Notes under the pieces: generated by a model
The model's database searches: none
Told to the model about the DNA's origin: nothing
The model's input: the letters and a program-made list of their open reading frames with translations, nothing else
In this document: positions 47,198-56,876 of the stretch, in pieces
Position numbering within the stretch: the stretch's first letter is position 1
How the letters are laid out: each line of letters opens with the position of its first letter
Source: Duganella sp. CF402
GTDB lineage: Bacteria > Pseudomonadota > Gammaproteobacteria > Burkholderiales > Burkholderiaceae_D
Assembly (NCBI RefSeq): GCF_900109645.1
Contig: NZ_FOBG01000001.1
Span: 3,330,262-3,394,261 of the forward strand
Length of the DNA: 64,000 bases
Direction: 5' to 3'
Position numbers and translations under genes: made by a program

Positions 47198-47389
47198 TCA
47201 GATGGCTACCATCTCGAAATCGTCCTTGCGGGCGCCGCATTCAGGGCAGCTCCAGTTCATCGGGACGTCCGCCCAGCGCGTGCCCGGAGCGATGCCTTCG
47301 TCCGGCAGGCCGGCCTCTTCATCGTAAATCCAGCCGCAGATCAGGCACATCCAGGTCTGGAACTCCTGCGTTGTTTCGTTGCTACTCAC
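47198..47389 (-). CDS. Rubredoxin
   Basis: A 63-residue iron protein. The four iron ligands are in two pairs: CLICG (Cys15 and Cys18) and CPECG near residue 48-51, with conserved aromatic residues WIYDEEAG and WADVPMNWSC. It transfers single electrons in the cytoplasm, often to alkane hydroxylase or in oxidative stress defence. The start is a GTG at 47389 with a GAGGGTGG site upstream. It precedes pilG directly, and the same rubredoxin-pilG arrangement recurs in related bacteria. Divergent from the thiD-like gene. Confidence 0.95.
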   Translation of the reverse strand: MSSNETTQEFQTWMCLICGWIYDEEAGLPDEGIAPGTRWADVPMNWSCPECGARKDDFEMVAI

Positions 47390-47445
47390 GTTTTGCCACC
47401 CTCAATCTAGTAAAATGCCGAATTAGGTATCTTAATCTACCCGCC

Positions 47446-48336
47446 GTGCAAAACCAAACTTCTCCTCTTATATTGAGCTTCGGCGCTGCCGATCCGGCTG
47501 GCGCCACCGGCGTCCAGGCCGACCTGGCGGCTTTTTCGGCCCTGTCCTGTACCGGCCTGGCCGTCACCACCGCGTTGTTGATCGGCGACAGTGCCCGCGT
47601 CGAGGACATGCAGGATATCGACCCGGACTGGGTGGCCGACCAGGCCCGCCTGGTGCTGGAAGATATGACAATGGCCGCGTTCAAGGTCGGCGCCGTCACC
47701 AATCTTGAGCAGGTGGCGGCCATCGCCGAAATCCTGTCCGACTATCCCGATGCCCCGCTGATCCTCGATCCTTTCAGTTCGCGCCTGCCGGCCCTGCCCG
47801 ACGACGACGCCGAGGACCTGATGACCGCCATCCGCCAGCTGCTGGTGCCGCAGGCCACGCTGCTGATGCTGTCGCAGGTGGAACTGGGCCGCATGGCTGA
47901 GACCTGGCGCGAAAGCGACAGCGACGGCAGCGAGCCTGCGTCCGATGAGCAGAGCGAGCAAAGTGATCAAGATGCGCAAGATGAACAAGATCTGCTGCAA
48001 TCGGACGTCGAACACCTGCTGGCACTGGGCTGCGAATTCGTGCTGGTGACCGGCACCTCGTCCGGCAGCCAGGGCGACGGCACGCTGGCCAACACCCTGT
48101 TCGGCGCCGATGGCGTCATCAGCCACGACGCCTGGCAGCACCTTCCGGGGCCGTTCATCGGCGCCGGCGGCACGCTGTCGGCGGCGCTGACCGCCTTCAT
48201 GGCACGCGGCGCCGAGGCACCGGAAGCCGTGGCGGCGGCGCAGGAGTACACTGTCGGCGCGCTGGCGCATGCGCAGCGCTACGGCATGGGCAAGTTCGTG
48301 CCGAACCGATTTTTCCATTTTGAGATGCCATCATGA
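47446..48336 (+). CDS. ThiD-like (hydroxymethylpyrimidine kinase family) protein lacking the catalytic cysteine
   Basis: A 296-residue ribokinase-fold protein of the ThiD family. It keeps [20 protein letters not shown] near the N-terminus and [13 protein letters not shown] structural parts. The anion-hole motif, GTGCTLSAA in E. coli ThiD, here is GAGGTLSAA with Gly242 in place of the catalytic Cys. Residues about 154-190 are an acidic insertion rich in Ser, Asp, Glu and Gln (for example [20 protein letters not shown]). Either it phosphorylates slowly or it has another role. The start is a GTG at 47446; the frame before it lacks family residues. It overlaps hemL by four bases (ATGA). Confidence 0.88.
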   Translation: MQNQTSPLILSFGAADPAGATGVQADLAAFSALSCTGLAVTTALLIGDSARVEDMQDIDPDWVADQARLVLEDMTMAAFKVGAVTNLEQVAAIAEILSDYPDAPLILDPFSSRLPALPDDDAEDLMTAIRQLLVPQATLLMLSQVELGRMAETWRESDSDGSEPASDEQSEQSDQDAQDEQDLLQSDVEHLLALGCEFVLVTGTSSGSQGDGTLANTLFGADGVISHDAWQHLPGPFIGAGGTLSAALTAFMARGAEAPEAVAAAQEYTVGALAHAQRYGMGKFVPNRFFHFEMPS

Positions 48337-49619
48337 CCACGATTTCCAAAAACGATCAGTTGTTTGAACGCGCCCAGAAAACCACGCCGGGCGGCGTCAA
48401 CTCGCCGGTGCGCGCCTTCCGTTCGGTGGGCGGCACGCCGCGCTTCATCACCCGCGCCGACGGCCCGTACTTCTGGGACGCGGACGGCAAGCGTTATATC
48501 GATTACATCGGTTCGTGGGGCCCGGCGATTGTCGGCCACGCCCATCCGGAAGTGGTGAAGGCGGTGCAGGAAGCGGCCACGCGCGGCCTGTCGTTCGGCG
48601 CGCCGACCGAAGGCGAGATCGAGATGGCGGAAGAACTGGTGCGGCTGGTGCCGTCGCTGGAACAGGTGCGTCTGGTGTCGTCCGGTACCGAGGCCACCAT
48701 GAGCGCCCTGCGCCTGGCGCGAGGCGCCACGGGCCGCGACAAGATCGTCAAGTTCGAAGGCTGCTACCACGGCCACGCCGATTCGCTGCTGGTGAAAGCG
48801 GGCAGCGGCCTGCTCACGTTCGGCAATCCGACGTCGGCCGGCGTGCCGGAGGACTTCGTCAAGCACACGCTGGTGCTGGACTATAACAACGTGGCGCAGA
48901 TCGAAGAAGCGTTCGCCAACTTCGGCAGCGAAATCGCCTGCGTGATCGTGGAGCCGGTAGCCGGCAATATGAACCTGATCAAGGGCACGCGCGAATTCCT
49001 GCAAGCGCTGCGCGACCTGTGCACCCAGCATGGCGCGCTGCTGATCTTCGATGAAGTGATGTGCGGCTTCCGCGTGGCGCTGGGCGGCGCGCAGGAACTG
49101 TACGGCATCAAGCCGGACCTGACGGCGCTGGGCAAAGTGATCGGCGGCGGTTTGCCGGTGGCGGCCTTCGGCGGCAGCACTGCGCTGATGAGCAAGATGT
49201 CGCCGGTGGGGGCGGTGTACCAGGCCGGCACGCTGTCGGGCAATCCGGTGGCGGTGGCGGCGGGCATGACCACGCTGAAGCTGATCCAGCAGCCGGGCTT
49301 CTACGACCAGCTGGCCGCATCGGCGGCCCGCCTCGCTGCGGGCCTCACCGCAGCGGCGAAAGATGCCGGCATTCCGTTCTGCGCCGATTCGGTGGGCGGC
49401 ATGTTCGGCCTGTACTTCAGCGAGACGCCGCCGAACAACTACGCCGAAATGATGGCCGGGAACCGCGAGCGCTTCAACGTGTTCTTCCACCACATGCTGG
49501 ACGAAGGCGTGTACTTCGCGCCGGCGGCGTTCGAGGCGGGCTTCGTCTCGGCGCAGCACACGGACGCGGTGATCGACGAAACCATCGCCGCCGCGCGCCG
49601 CGTGTTCGCCAAACTCTGA
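48333..49619 (+). CDS. hemL: Glutamate-1-semialdehyde 2,1-aminomutase
   Basis: A 428-residue PLP-dependent enzyme making 5-aminolevulinate for haem by the C5 pathway. It has the [18 protein letters not shown] start, [20 protein letters not shown], and [16 protein letters not shown] with the PLP lysine near residue 266. The start overlaps the ThiD-like gene by ATGA. Haem and thiamine genes are often adjacent in this group. A REP-like palindrome follows four bases after the stop. Confidence 0.97.
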   Translation: MTTISKNDQLFERAQKTTPGGVNSPVRAFRSVGGTPRFITRADGPYFWDADGKRYIDYIGSWGPAIVGHAHPEVVKAVQEAATRGLSFGAPTEGEIEMAEELVRLVPSLEQVRLVSSGTEATMSALRLARGATGRDKIVKFEGCYHGHADSLLVKAGSGLLTFGNPTSAGVPEDFVKHTLVLDYNNVAQIEEAFANFGSEIACVIVEPVAGNMNLIKGTREFLQALRDLCTQHGALLIFDEVMCGFRVALGGAQELYGIKPDLTALGKVIGGGLPVAAFGGSTALMSKMSPVGAVYQAGTLSGNPVAVAAGMTTLKLIQQPGFYDQLAASAARLAAGLTAAAKDAGIPFCADSVGGMFGLYFSETPPNNYAEMMAGNRERFNVFFHHMLDEGVYFAPAAFEAGFVSAQHTDAVIDETIAAARRVFAKL

Positions 49620-49622
49620 TCC

Positions 49623-49649
49623 GTCATTCCGCCCATTGGGCGAAATGAC
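49623..49649. repeat. 27-bp REP-like palindrome
   Basis: GTCATTCCGCCC, a three-base loop, then GGGCGAAATGAC: a near-perfect 12-bp stem with one mismatch. It shares the GTCATT ends and length with the repeats at 49703, 61473 and 61524. It starts right after hemL. Confidence 0.6.
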
Positions 49650-49702
49650 TTCCGGCGGAGGCGGACAGTCCGCCGCTGCGGCCCAAGTTGAGCGCACGCT
49701 CC

Positions 49703-49729
49703 TTGGATCCCGGCCTTCGCCGGGATGAC
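49703..49729. repeat. 27-bp REP-like element
   Basis: It begins TTGGATCCCGGCC and ends GGGATGAC with an internal hairpin. Compared base by base it is four differences away from the 27-bp repeat at 61524-61550. It lies between the convergent hemL and ABC transporter genes and may terminate both. Confidence 0.7.
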
Positions 49730-49733
49730 TGCG

Positions 49734-51050
49734 CTAGTCGGCTTCCTGCTCGTCCTCTTCGGAGCGCTGGATCACGCCGGTGTTGAAGTTGTACTCGAAC
49801 AGGTCGCCGTAGCGGCCCCACTCGATGGCCATGCGCAGCGCGCGCTCGGCCTCTTCTTCGCTGAGCGTGAAGCGCAGCAGCTTGAGGAACAAGTCTTCCG
49901 GCAGATCGCCCGACTTGTCCTGCTCCAGGCCGTGGCAGATGTAGGCGATCAGCGGCACATGTTCCAGCAGCTGCTTGCCGAACATCTCCTGCCGCTCTTC
50001 CGATTTGACGTAGCGCCCGCCCAGCTCCGTCAGCAGGATGTCGCCGTTGGTCAGGTAGGCAAAGCCCAGCAACAGCAGGGCGTTCAGCACCTCCAGCAAT
50101 TCCGCGTCGGTCAGCTCGGTCTCTTCGGCCAGCTTCGGCAGGTCGGCGCGGCCGTTGAACGGTTCCTCGGCCAGCAATTCCAGAATACCTTCCATGTGCG
50201 CGATGTCGGCTTGCGGCAGGCGGTCGCCCAGCTGCAGCTTGACTTCGCGCTCGCTGATCAAGCCACCGCCGCTACCGCGACGGCCGGAGCTGGCGGTCAT
50301 CAACTCATACACCTTGTCGATCAACTGGCGCACCTCGGCGCTTTCCGCCTTGCGCGGCTGCGCCAGCGAAATCGGCAGCTCGGCGCGCACGCGGCCCGGG
50401 TCGCTGGCAAAAATCAGCACGCGATCGGCCATCATCACCGCTTCCTCGATATTGTGCGAGACCACGAGGATGGCCTTGGTCGGGATCTGGCCCGACTGCC
50501 ACAGTTCGAGGATCTCCTCGCGCAGGCGTTCGCCGGTCAGCACATCCAGCGCGGAAAAGGCTTCATCCATCAGCAGCACTTCCGGCTCCATCACCAGCGC
50601 GCGGGCGATGCCGACCCTCTGGCGCATGCCGCCCGACAGCTCGCGCGGCAGCGCGCCTTCAAAGCCGGACAGGCCGATCAGGTCGATCACTTTTTCGGCG
50701 CGGCGCGCGCGCTCCTCGGCCGGCATACCTTGCGCTTCCAGTCCCAGTTCGACGTTCTTCTGCACCGTCAGCCACGGGAACAACGCGAACGACTGGAACA
50801 CCATGCGGATCCCGCGCGCGGTGCCGTACAAGGGCATGCCGCGATACAGTACCTGGCCTTCATCGGCCTGGATCAGGCCCGCCATGATGCGCAGCATGGT
50901 CGACTTGCCGGAGCCGGATTGGCCCAGCAACGCCACGATCTCGCCTTCGCGCAGGGTGAAGTCGACGCCTTCCAGCACGGCGCGCGCGGAGCCGTCCGCG
51001 CTGCGGAAGTGTTTGCCGACGGCTTTCAGTTCAACGATAGGAGTGCTCAT
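49734..51050 (-). CDS. ABC transporter ATP-binding protein, nitrate/sulfonate type, with AAA-associated C-terminal domain
   Basis: A 438-residue ATPase. The ABC domain (residues 1-245) has Walker A GQSGSGKST, the Q-loop FQSFALFPW, the signature LSGGMRQRVGIARAL, Walker B VLLMDEAFSALD and the H-loop SHNIEEAV. The family resembles nitrate/taurine/bicarbonate importers. Residues about 290-420 form the extra AAA-associated domain (DIAHMEGILELLAEEPFNGR, ELTDAELLEVLNALL). No substrate-binding protein is beside it. Its ATG follows the permease stop by ten bases, with AGGA at the overlap, so they form a two-gene operon. Confidence 0.9.
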   Translation of the reverse strand: MSTPIVELKAVGKHFRSADGSARAVLEGVDFTLREGEIVALLGQSGSGKSTMLRIMAGLIQADEGQVLYRGMPLYGTARGIRMVFQSFALFPWLTVQKNVELGLEAQGMPAEERARRAEKVIDLIGLSGFEGALPRELSGGMRQRVGIARALVMEPEVLLMDEAFSALDVLTGERLREEILELWQSGQIPTKAILVVSHNIEEAVMMADRVLIFASDPGRVRAELPISLAQPRKAESAEVRQLIDKVYELMTASSGRRGSGGGLISEREVKLQLGDRLPQADIAHMEGILELLAEEPFNGRADLPKLAEETELTDAELLEVLNALLLLGFAYLTNGDILLTELGGRYVKSEERQEMFGKQLLEHVPLIAYICHGLEQDKSGDLPEDLFLKLLRFTLSEEEAERALRMAIEWGRYGDLFEYNFNTGVIQRSEEDEQEAD

Positions 51051-51060
51051 GATTCGATTC

Positions 51061-52791
51061 CTAGAAATGCAGCCGGCTTTCGGCCAGGGTGTACAAACGG
51101 CGCCAGACGAAGTGGTTAAAGCCCATCACGAAAATGCACATGATGCCGATGCCGAGCGCGATGCGCGGGAAGTCGCCGCTGGCGGTCATCTCGGCGATGT
51201 AGCTGCCGATGCCGTGCGCCTTCAAAGTGGTCGGTCCCCAGCTGACGAATTCCGCCACGATGGCGGCGTTCCATGAGCCGCCGGACGCGGTGATCGCCCC
51301 GGTCACGAAACTCGGGAAGATGGCCGGCAGCAGGTAGCGCCGCCATTTCAGCCAACCTGTGAGGCCGAAGTTCTTGGCCGCGTGACGCAACTCGGTCGGG
51401 ATGGTGGAGGCGCCGGCGATCACGTTAAACAGCAAATACCACTGGGTGCCGAGGATCATCAGCGGTGACAGCCAGATGTCCGGGTTCAGGTGGTAGCGCA
51501 CGATGATGATGACCGCCACCGGGAACACCAGATTGGCCGGGAAGGCCGCCAGGAACTGCGCCACCGCCTGCGTGCGCGAAGCCCAGCGCGGGTTCATACC
51601 GATCCAGATCCCGACCGGCACCCAGATCAAGGCTGCCAGCGCCAGCAGCACCACCACGCGGATCATGGTGTACACGCCCAGCATCAACACATGCCCTACT
51701 TCGCTCCAACCGACTTCGGTACGAATGAAATGCACCAAACTCCAAAGCGCGTAGAACACCACGGCGGCAATCACCGCGTCCCACACGCGCTGCGGCACCA
51801 GCGACGGCTGGTCCTTGCGCGCGCGGATCGAGGTGCCGTCGTGCGACAGGCGGAACACCGCGATCGAGCGCTCCAGCTGGTGCGCAAACCACGCCACGAT
51901 TTGCTGCGTGCGTTCGGTGCGGCGCAGCCACGTGAGCAGCCACGAAGACTGCGCGGTATCGCCGCCGGTTTCCTCGAAGCGGAATTTGTCGGCCCACGCC
52001 AGCAGTGGGCGGAAGAACAGCTGGTCGTAAGCCAGCACCGCGATCAGCATGGCGAAGATGGCCCAGCCGATAGCTTGCAGGTTGCTTTGCTCGATCGCCA
52101 GCGCGATGTAGGAGCCCATGCCGGGCAGCTTGATGGTTTGGTTCGACACCATGATGGCTTCCGACGCCACCACGAAGAACCAGCCGCCGGACATGGACAT
52201 CATCATGTTCCACAGCAGGCCGGGCATGGCGAACGGCAGTTCCAGCCGCCAGAAGCGCTGCCAGCCCGAGAGCTGGAACACCTGCGCCGCCTCCGACAAT
52301 TCGGCCGGCACCGAGCGGAAGCCCTGGTAGGCCGAGAAAGCCATATTCCACGCCTGCGAGGTGAAGATCGCGAAGATGGCGGCGCACTCCACGCCCAGCA
52401 GGTTGCCGGGGAACAGCGCGATAAACGCCGTCACGGTAATCGACAGGAAGCCGAGGATGGGGATCGATTGCAGGATGTCGAGCATCGGCACCATCACCTT
52501 TTCGGCGACGCGGTACTTGGTGGTCAGCGCGGCGAACACGCAGCTGAAGATCACCGACGCGCCCATCGCGATGAACATGCGCAACGTGGTGCGCAGCAGG
52601 TAGTACGGCAGATAGCTCGGGTCGAGCGACATCGGCAGCGTCTGGCCGAGTTCATACGGACGCGCCATCTGCTGGCTGCCATAGGCCATCAGCACGAAGA
52701 CCGCCAGCACGATGGGCAGCAAGGCCCAGTCCCAGCGGTTACCGCCGGCTTCCACCACCTGGCGGGGGAAAAATTGCCGTTTCTGTTTCAT
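51061..52791 (-). CDS. ABC transporter permease, two fused BPD-type domains
   Basis: A 576-residue inner-membrane protein. It contains two binding-protein-dependent permease domains in tandem, each with the EAA-type loop: ELSEAAQVFQLSGWQRFWRL in the first half and ELRHAAKNFGLTGWLKWRRY in the second. About twelve helices are visible. Such fused permeases occur in nitrate/sulfonate/taurine-like importers with an ATPase of the kind encoded next. The substrate cannot be read from sequence, and no periplasmic binding protein is here. 137 bases separate it from the divergent unknown gene. Confidence 0.92.
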   Translation of the reverse strand: MKQKRQFFPRQVVEAGGNRWDWALLPIVLAVFVLMAYGSQQMARPYELGQTLPMSLDPSYLPYYLLRTTLRMFIAMGASVIFSCVFAALTTKYRVAEKVMVPMLDILQSIPILGFLSITVTAFIALFPGNLLGVECAAIFAIFTSQAWNMAFSAYQGFRSVPAELSEAAQVFQLSGWQRFWRLELPFAMPGLLWNMMMSMSGGWFFVVASEAIMVSNQTIKLPGMGSYIALAIEQSNLQAIGWAIFAMLIAVLAYDQLFFRPLLAWADKFRFEETGGDTAQSSWLLTWLRRTERTQQIVAWFAHQLERSIAVFRLSHDGTSIRARKDQPSLVPQRVWDAVIAAVVFYALWSLVHFIRTEVGWSEVGHVLMLGVYTMIRVVVLLALAALIWVPVGIWIGMNPRWASRTQAVAQFLAAFPANLVFPVAVIIIVRYHLNPDIWLSPLMILGTQWYLLFNVIAGASTIPTELRHAAKNFGLTGWLKWRRYLLPAIFPSFVTGAITASGGSWNAAIVAEFVSWGPTTLKAHGIGSYIAEMTASGDFPRIALGIGIMCIFVMGFNHFVWRRLYTLAESRLHF

Positions 52792-52914
52792 AGCTATTAC
52801 TTTCTCTGGCGGCCAGAGCGGCCGGGAGGAGCGAAGGAGGGAGCGTTACCGCTGGCCGCCATTCTAATAGGTTAACGGCGACAAAATTATTACAGTCGTG
52901 AAAGTTACCTATTA

Positions 52915-52920
52915 TATAAT
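52915..52920 (+). promoter_or_regulatory. Perfect -10 hexamer TATAAT nine bases upstream of a start codon
   Basis: TATAAT at 52915-52920 ends only eight bases before the ATG at 52929. A transcript would start at about 52927, so the mRNA would be nearly leaderless. The -35 region (TTACAG at 52890-52895, spacing 19) is poor. No ribosome-binding site precedes the ATG. Inference from position. Confidence 0.4.
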
Positions 52921-52928
52921 TGCCAGAT

Positions 52929-53429
52929 ATGAAACTGATTGCAGAGAAAAGGTCGAAGACCGACAAGTACGACGTGCTGCGTTTTGTCCGCAATAACGGC
53001 ACATGCACCGACGCGCTGATGCCGCGCCAGGGCATCTTGCCGCATGATCTGGTGCACTACGTGGTGGAATCCGCCCTGCCCTTGCGGCACGGCTTCCTGA
53101 GCCTGCTGGCGCGCGGCGCCGACGCCCAGTTCGTGATGGAATCGGTGCACGACAAGGGCAATCCCAACGTGGAGACCGAAGCCGTGCAAGCGAAAGCCAT
53201 CGTGGAAGGCCTGCAAGCGCAGCTATGGTCAGGCGCCTTCGACGAAGAAGCCTTCCTGGCCGGCGCCGCAGCAGCCTGCACCGCCCGCAACAAGCCGCCG
53301 TTCGACTTCAGCCAACTGGCGCTGGACCTGAAAACCGCTCTCTACGATCGCGCCCTCGCCCTGCACCAGCAATGGCACAGCGCGCCCTACTACAGCACCC
53401 TGTCGCTGGAATTCAGCCCGGTTATTTAA
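52929..53429 (+). CDS. Protein of unknown function
   Basis: A 166-residue soluble protein, mixed alpha/beta, rich in Ala and Leu, with no signal peptide or membrane segment. Residues such as RNNGTCTDALMPRQGILPHD and HYVVESALPLRHGFLSLLAR recall a small family of uncharacterised proteobacterial proteins, but I cannot name it. It lies alone, divergent from the ABC transporter, and overlaps the end of corA by eight bases. The ATG at 52929 has no ribosome-binding site and sits just after a TATAAT, so it may be translated from a leaderless message. A TTG at 52920 is a less likely start. Confidence 0.7.
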   Translation: MKLIAEKRSKTDKYDVLRFVRNNGTCTDALMPRQGILPHDLVHYVVESALPLRHGFLSLLARGADAQFVMESVHDKGNPNVETEAVQAKAIVEGLQAQLWSGAFDEEAFLAGAAAACTARNKPPFDFSQLALDLKTALYDRALALHQQWHSAPYYSTLSLEFSPVI

Positions 53430-54390
53430 GCCAGCCGCGATGGCGGAAGTAGAGGAAGGGGGCGATGGCGCTGGTGACCATCAGGCCCAGCGCGAACGGG
53501 TAGCCCATCGACCATTCCAGCTCCGGGAACCAGCCTTTGAAGTTCATGCCGTAGATCGAGGCGATCAGGGTTGGCGGCAGGAAGGCGACGCTGGCCACCG
53601 AGAAGATCTTGATGATCTTATTCTGGTTAATGTTGATGAAACCGACCGTGGCGTCCATCAGGAAGTTGATCTTATCGAACAGGAAGGACGTGTGGCCGTC
53701 CAGCGATTCGATATCGCGCAGAATCTGGCGTGCTTCTTCGAACTGCTCGGAATTGAGCAGGCGGCCGCGCATCAGGAAGCTGACCGCGCGGCGGGTGTCC
53801 ATCATGTTGCGGCGGATGCGGCCGTTCAAGTCTTCCTCGTGCGCGATGGCGTTCAGCGCGGCGGCTGCGTCCTGGTCGGTGAAGGTTTCTTGCAGCACGC
53901 GGCCGCTGACTTCTTCCAGCTGCTGGTAGATGCCTTCCAGCGCATCGGCCGAATATTCGGCGTCGGTGGCGTACAGGTCCAGCAGCACATCCATGTAGTC
54001 GGCAATCGAACCGGGACGCGAACGGGCGCGCATGCGTACCAGGCGGAACACCGGCAGGTCGTCGGTGTGGACCGAGAACAGGATTTTGCGCGCCAGGATA
54101 AACGCCACCGTCACGATGCGCGACGGGCCATCCTCTTCTTCCAGCAGGAAGTCGGTGCGCAGGTGCAGGTCGCCGTTTTCGGCTTCGTAGTAGCGGGCCG
54201 AGGCCTCAATGTCCTTGACTTCGTCCTCGCCCGGCAGGATCACGCCGTAGATAGTACGTACCCATGCGCGTTCTTCGTCCGTCGGGTCGGTCAGGTCGAC
54301 CCAGACCGGTTCAGCTTTTTCCAGGTCTTCGCGCGTGTCGATAGGAACCTGGTTGAGCCGGCCATTCTGGAGAACGAAAACATTAATCAT
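53422..54390 (-). CDS. corA: CorA-family magnesium/cobalt transporter
   Basis: A 322-residue transporter. The large N-terminal cytoplasmic domain is rich in acidic residues and helices; the two C-terminal membrane helices are preceded by the diagnostic GMN motif (IYGMNFKGWFPE). It probably forms a pentameric Mg2+/Co2+ channel. The ATG at 54390 is chosen over the upstream Met because homologues begin MINVF-. The last eight bases overlap the unknown gene on the other strand. Confidence 0.95.
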   Translation of the reverse strand: MINVFVLQNGRLNQVPIDTREDLEKAEPVWVDLTDPTDEERAWVRTIYGVILPGEDEVKDIEASARYYEAENGDLHLRTDFLLEEEDGPSRIVTVAFILARKILFSVHTDDLPVFRLVRMRARSRPGSIADYMDVLLDLYATDAEYSADALEGIYQQLEEVSGRVLQETFTDQDAAAALNAIAHEEDLNGRIRRNMMDTRRAVSFLMRGRLLNSEQFEEARQILRDIESLDGHTSFLFDKINFLMDATVGFININQNKIIKIFSVASVAFLPPTLIASIYGMNFKGWFPELEWSMGYPFALGLMVTSAIAPFLYFRHRGWLK

Positions 54391-54440
54391 GAGTACACGC
54401 GCCTTCTGGAAACAGCGCAAGTGTACCTGCAAAGCCCGGA

Positions 54441-55154
54441 TTAAGGTAGATCAGCTGAGCCCATCCGACGCAAAATCACGCCGGTGCGGCGGGCCAGATA
54501 GTTGGAATCGCGATGTTTGTCGAAATATCGCGGATTCGGCAGCATCACGGCCAGTTTTGCGGCCTGCACCGCGCTCAGGTTGGCCGCGCTGACGCCATAG
54601 TAATGCCGCGCCGCCGCCTCGGCGCCGAAGGTGCCGGTGCCGAATTCCACCACGTTCAGGTAGATCTCGAAGATGCGCTCCTTGTCCATCAGCGATTCCA
54701 GCATGAAGGTAATAATCAGCTCTTCGCCCTTGCGCAGGTAGCTGCGCGAACCGGACAGGAACAGGTTCTTGGCCAGCTGCTGGGTGATAGTGGAGCCGCC
54801 CGAGACCACCTTTTTCTTCTTGGTGTTCTTCTCGTAGGCCTTTTGCATGGCCTCCCAGTCGACGCCCTCGTGCTCGGAGAAGTTGGCGTCCTCGGAGGCG
54901 ATGATGGCGCGCTTGAGGTTGTTCGAGATGCGGTTGTACGGCACCCACATTTGCTGGATATTGGCCTTGGGATTTTTCTCCTGCAGCGCCGCCTGCTGCT
55001 GGCGCATGAAGCTGGTCATGGACGGGTTATGCCCGACCCACCACCAGATCTGCAGGAAGAAGTAAAGCTGCACCACCAGGAACAGCAGGATAGGAAGGAT
55101 GAAGATCCACTTCACCCAGCGCCACTTGCCAACTTTGCCGGAGGATTTGCTCAT
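54441..55154 (-). CDS. mtgA: Monofunctional peptidoglycan transglycosylase
   Basis: A 237-residue membrane-anchored glycosyltransferase (GT51) that extends glycan strands from lipid II. A single N-terminal membrane helix ([19 protein letters not shown]), then the catalytic [18 protein letters not shown] (with the first Glu), [20 protein letters not shown], and the [14 protein letters not shown] block with the second Glu. The start at 55154 overlaps the stop of aroE (ATGA). The longer frame upstream is not used. Confidence 0.96.
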   Translation of the reverse strand: MSKSSGKVGKWRWVKWIFILPILLFLVVQLYFFLQIWWWVGHNPSMTSFMRQQQAALQEKNPKANIQQMWVPYNRISNNLKRAIIASEDANFSEHEGVDWEAMQKAYEKNTKKKKVVSGGSTITQQLAKNLFLSGSRSYLRKGEELIITFMLESLMDKERIFEIYLNVVEFGTGTFGAEAAARHYYGVSAANLSAVQAAKLAVMLPNPRYFDKHRDSNYLARRTGVILRRMGSADLP

Positions 55155-55969
55155 AGCTTGGCGCGCAGGCTGGTCAACACATCGGCCGTCGCCGGCTGCA
55201 CGCCGCGCCACAGGTTGAACGCTTCGGCGGCCTGCTCGACCAGCATGCCCAAGCCGTCTCGCAACTGTGCGCCATGCTGGGCGGCGAACTGCAAGAATAC
55301 GGTGGGGGAAGCTCCGTACATCATGTCCAAAGCAAGACAGCCCGGTGCAAATACCGATGGCGATACCGGCGGCAGTTCCGCGCTCAGGCTGGCGGCCGTG
55401 CCGTTGATGACGATGTCGTAGTCGCCCTCGATCTCCGCGAAGCCGCACGCAGATACCACGCCCTCGCCGCCCAGCGCGGCAAACTGCTCGACCAGTTCTT
55501 CAGCCTTGGCCACGGTGCGGTTGGCAATCACCAGTTTCGAAGGGCGATGTTCCAGAATCGGCAGCACCACGCCGCGTACCGCGCCGCCCGCGCCCAGCAA
55601 TAGCACGCGCTTGCCGGTAATCGGCACGCCGGCATTCTGCACGATGTCCGCCACCAGGCCTGCGCCGTCGGTGTTGTCGCCGATGATGCCGTCTTCGCTG
55701 AACACCAGCGTGTTGACGGCGCCGGCCGCGCGGGCGCGGATCGTCAGCGCCTGCGCCAGCTTCACCGCTTCCAGTTTGAATGGCACGGTCACATTGGCGC
55801 CCTTGCCGCCCTCGGCCATGAAGGCGCGCACGGCGTCGGCAAAGCCGTCCAGCGGCGCCAAGCGGCGCTCGTATTGCAGGTCCTGGCCGGTTTGCGCCGC
55901 GAACGCGGCATGAATCTCGGGCGATTTGCTATGGGCAATCGGGTTGCCGAACACGCAGTAGCGGTCCAT
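55151..55969 (-). CDS. aroE: Shikimate dehydrogenase (NADP+)
   Basis: A 272-residue enzyme of aromatic amino-acid synthesis. It has [13 protein letters not shown] (substrate site), [12 protein letters not shown] with the catalytic Lys, GDNTDGAG with the Asp, and the NADP loop [12 protein letters not shown]. The ATG at 55969 is the family start; the frame upstream is not. It overlaps mtgA by four bases and follows the TonB-like gene by five bases. Confidence 0.96.
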   Translation of the reverse strand: MDRYCVFGNPIAHSKSPEIHAAFAAQTGQDLQYERRLAPLDGFADAVRAFMAEGGKGANVTVPFKLEAVKLAQALTIRARAAGAVNTLVFSEDGIIGDNTDGAGLVADIVQNAGVPITGKRVLLLGAGGAVRGVVLPILEHRPSKLVIANRTVAKAEELVEQFAALGGEGVVSACGFAEIEGDYDIVINGTAASLSAELPPVSPSVFAPGCLALDMMYGASPTVFLQFAAQHGAQLRDGLGMLVEQAAEAFNLWRGVQPATADVLTSLRAKL

Positions 55970-55974
55970 CTGTC

Positions 55975-56859
55975 TTATCTTCCTCCGCCGTTCATGTCGG
56001 CTTGCAGTTTGTCGTCGCGGGTGAATTTGAAGGTGGTGATGATGACCCACAGGTCATCCTTTTCGCTCGACAGCATGTTCGGCGGGAATTTACCGAACGG
56101 CGCCGAGCGGCGCACGATGCGCATCGCGGCTTCGTCCAGCGCCGGGTTGCCGGAGCTGCGTTCGACCTTGATGCCGCCTTCTTTTTCGTAGATGGTGCCG
56201 TCCTGGAACACCGGAATCGACAGCATCAGCTGGCCATACAGCTTGCGCCCGTTCACGTTCGGGAAATTCAGCGTGCCGAAGTCCTCGATGCGCTTCTGCA
56301 TGGTCTTGTAATAGGTGGCGTAGCCCGCCTCACGCGTGCTTGGCGTGATCATGGTTTTCTTGGGCCGCTTGTTCTGGTCCTCGACGGTCTCGCTGATCTC
56401 GGCCACGCGGCGCGCGATGGCCTTGCTCGATTCGAGCAGGTCGGCGCCGGTCGGCAGCGGATCGGGCTTGGCCTGCTCCGTGATCGGCGGCGCCGCCACC
56501 GGCGAGGATGAGTTCACTTGCGTCAGCAGGTTCTTCTGGCGCTCTTCCAGTTCGCGGATGCGGCGCTTGCTGGCCTTGACGCTGTCGCCCATCTCGGTCT
56601 TGCGCATGTCCGGCATGGGCGACTTGGAGCGGCCCTGGTCCACCGTGCCGCCGCCGTCCAGATTGGCCTGCGCCACCGCGTCGGCCTTCAGCGGCGCCTT
56701 GTTGTGCTTGGCGTTGACGAGGATGACTTCCAGTCCCGGATCGGTGGCCTGCACCGGCGCCGGGGTCGGCGCCACGAAGCGCATCGCCAGCAAAGCACCG
56801 TGCGCCATCAAGGAGATGGCGAGGGCGGTGTAGAGCAGGCGATTTTCTCTGAAAGACAT
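55975..56859 (-). CDS. TonB-family energy transducer
   Basis: A 294-residue inner-membrane-anchored protein. The N-terminal helix ([19 protein letters not shown]) contains a histidine, as in TonB. A linker rich in Pro, Lys and Glu spans the periplasm, and the C-terminal TonB domain includes [16 protein letters not shown] residues ([20 protein letters not shown]) and [15 protein letters not shown]. It should pair with ExbB/ExbD, encoded elsewhere, and power outer-membrane receptors. It lies between the RNB ribonuclease and aroE, 17 bases from the former. Confidence 0.88.
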   Translation of the reverse strand: MSFRENRLLYTALAISLMAHGALLAMRFVAPTPAPVQATDPGLEVILVNAKHNKAPLKADAVAQANLDGGGTVDQGRSKSPMPDMRKTEMGDSVKASKRRIRELEERQKNLLTQVNSSSPVAAPPITEQAKPDPLPTGADLLESSKAIARRVAEISETVEDQNKRPKKTMITPSTREAGYATYYKTMQKRIEDFGTLNFPNVNGRKLYGQLMLSIPVFQDGTIYEKEGGIKVERSSGNPALDEAAMRIVRRSAPFGKFPPNMLSSEKDDLWVIITTFKFTRDDKLQADMNGGGR

Positions 56860-56876
56860 GAGTCAGATTCTACACG

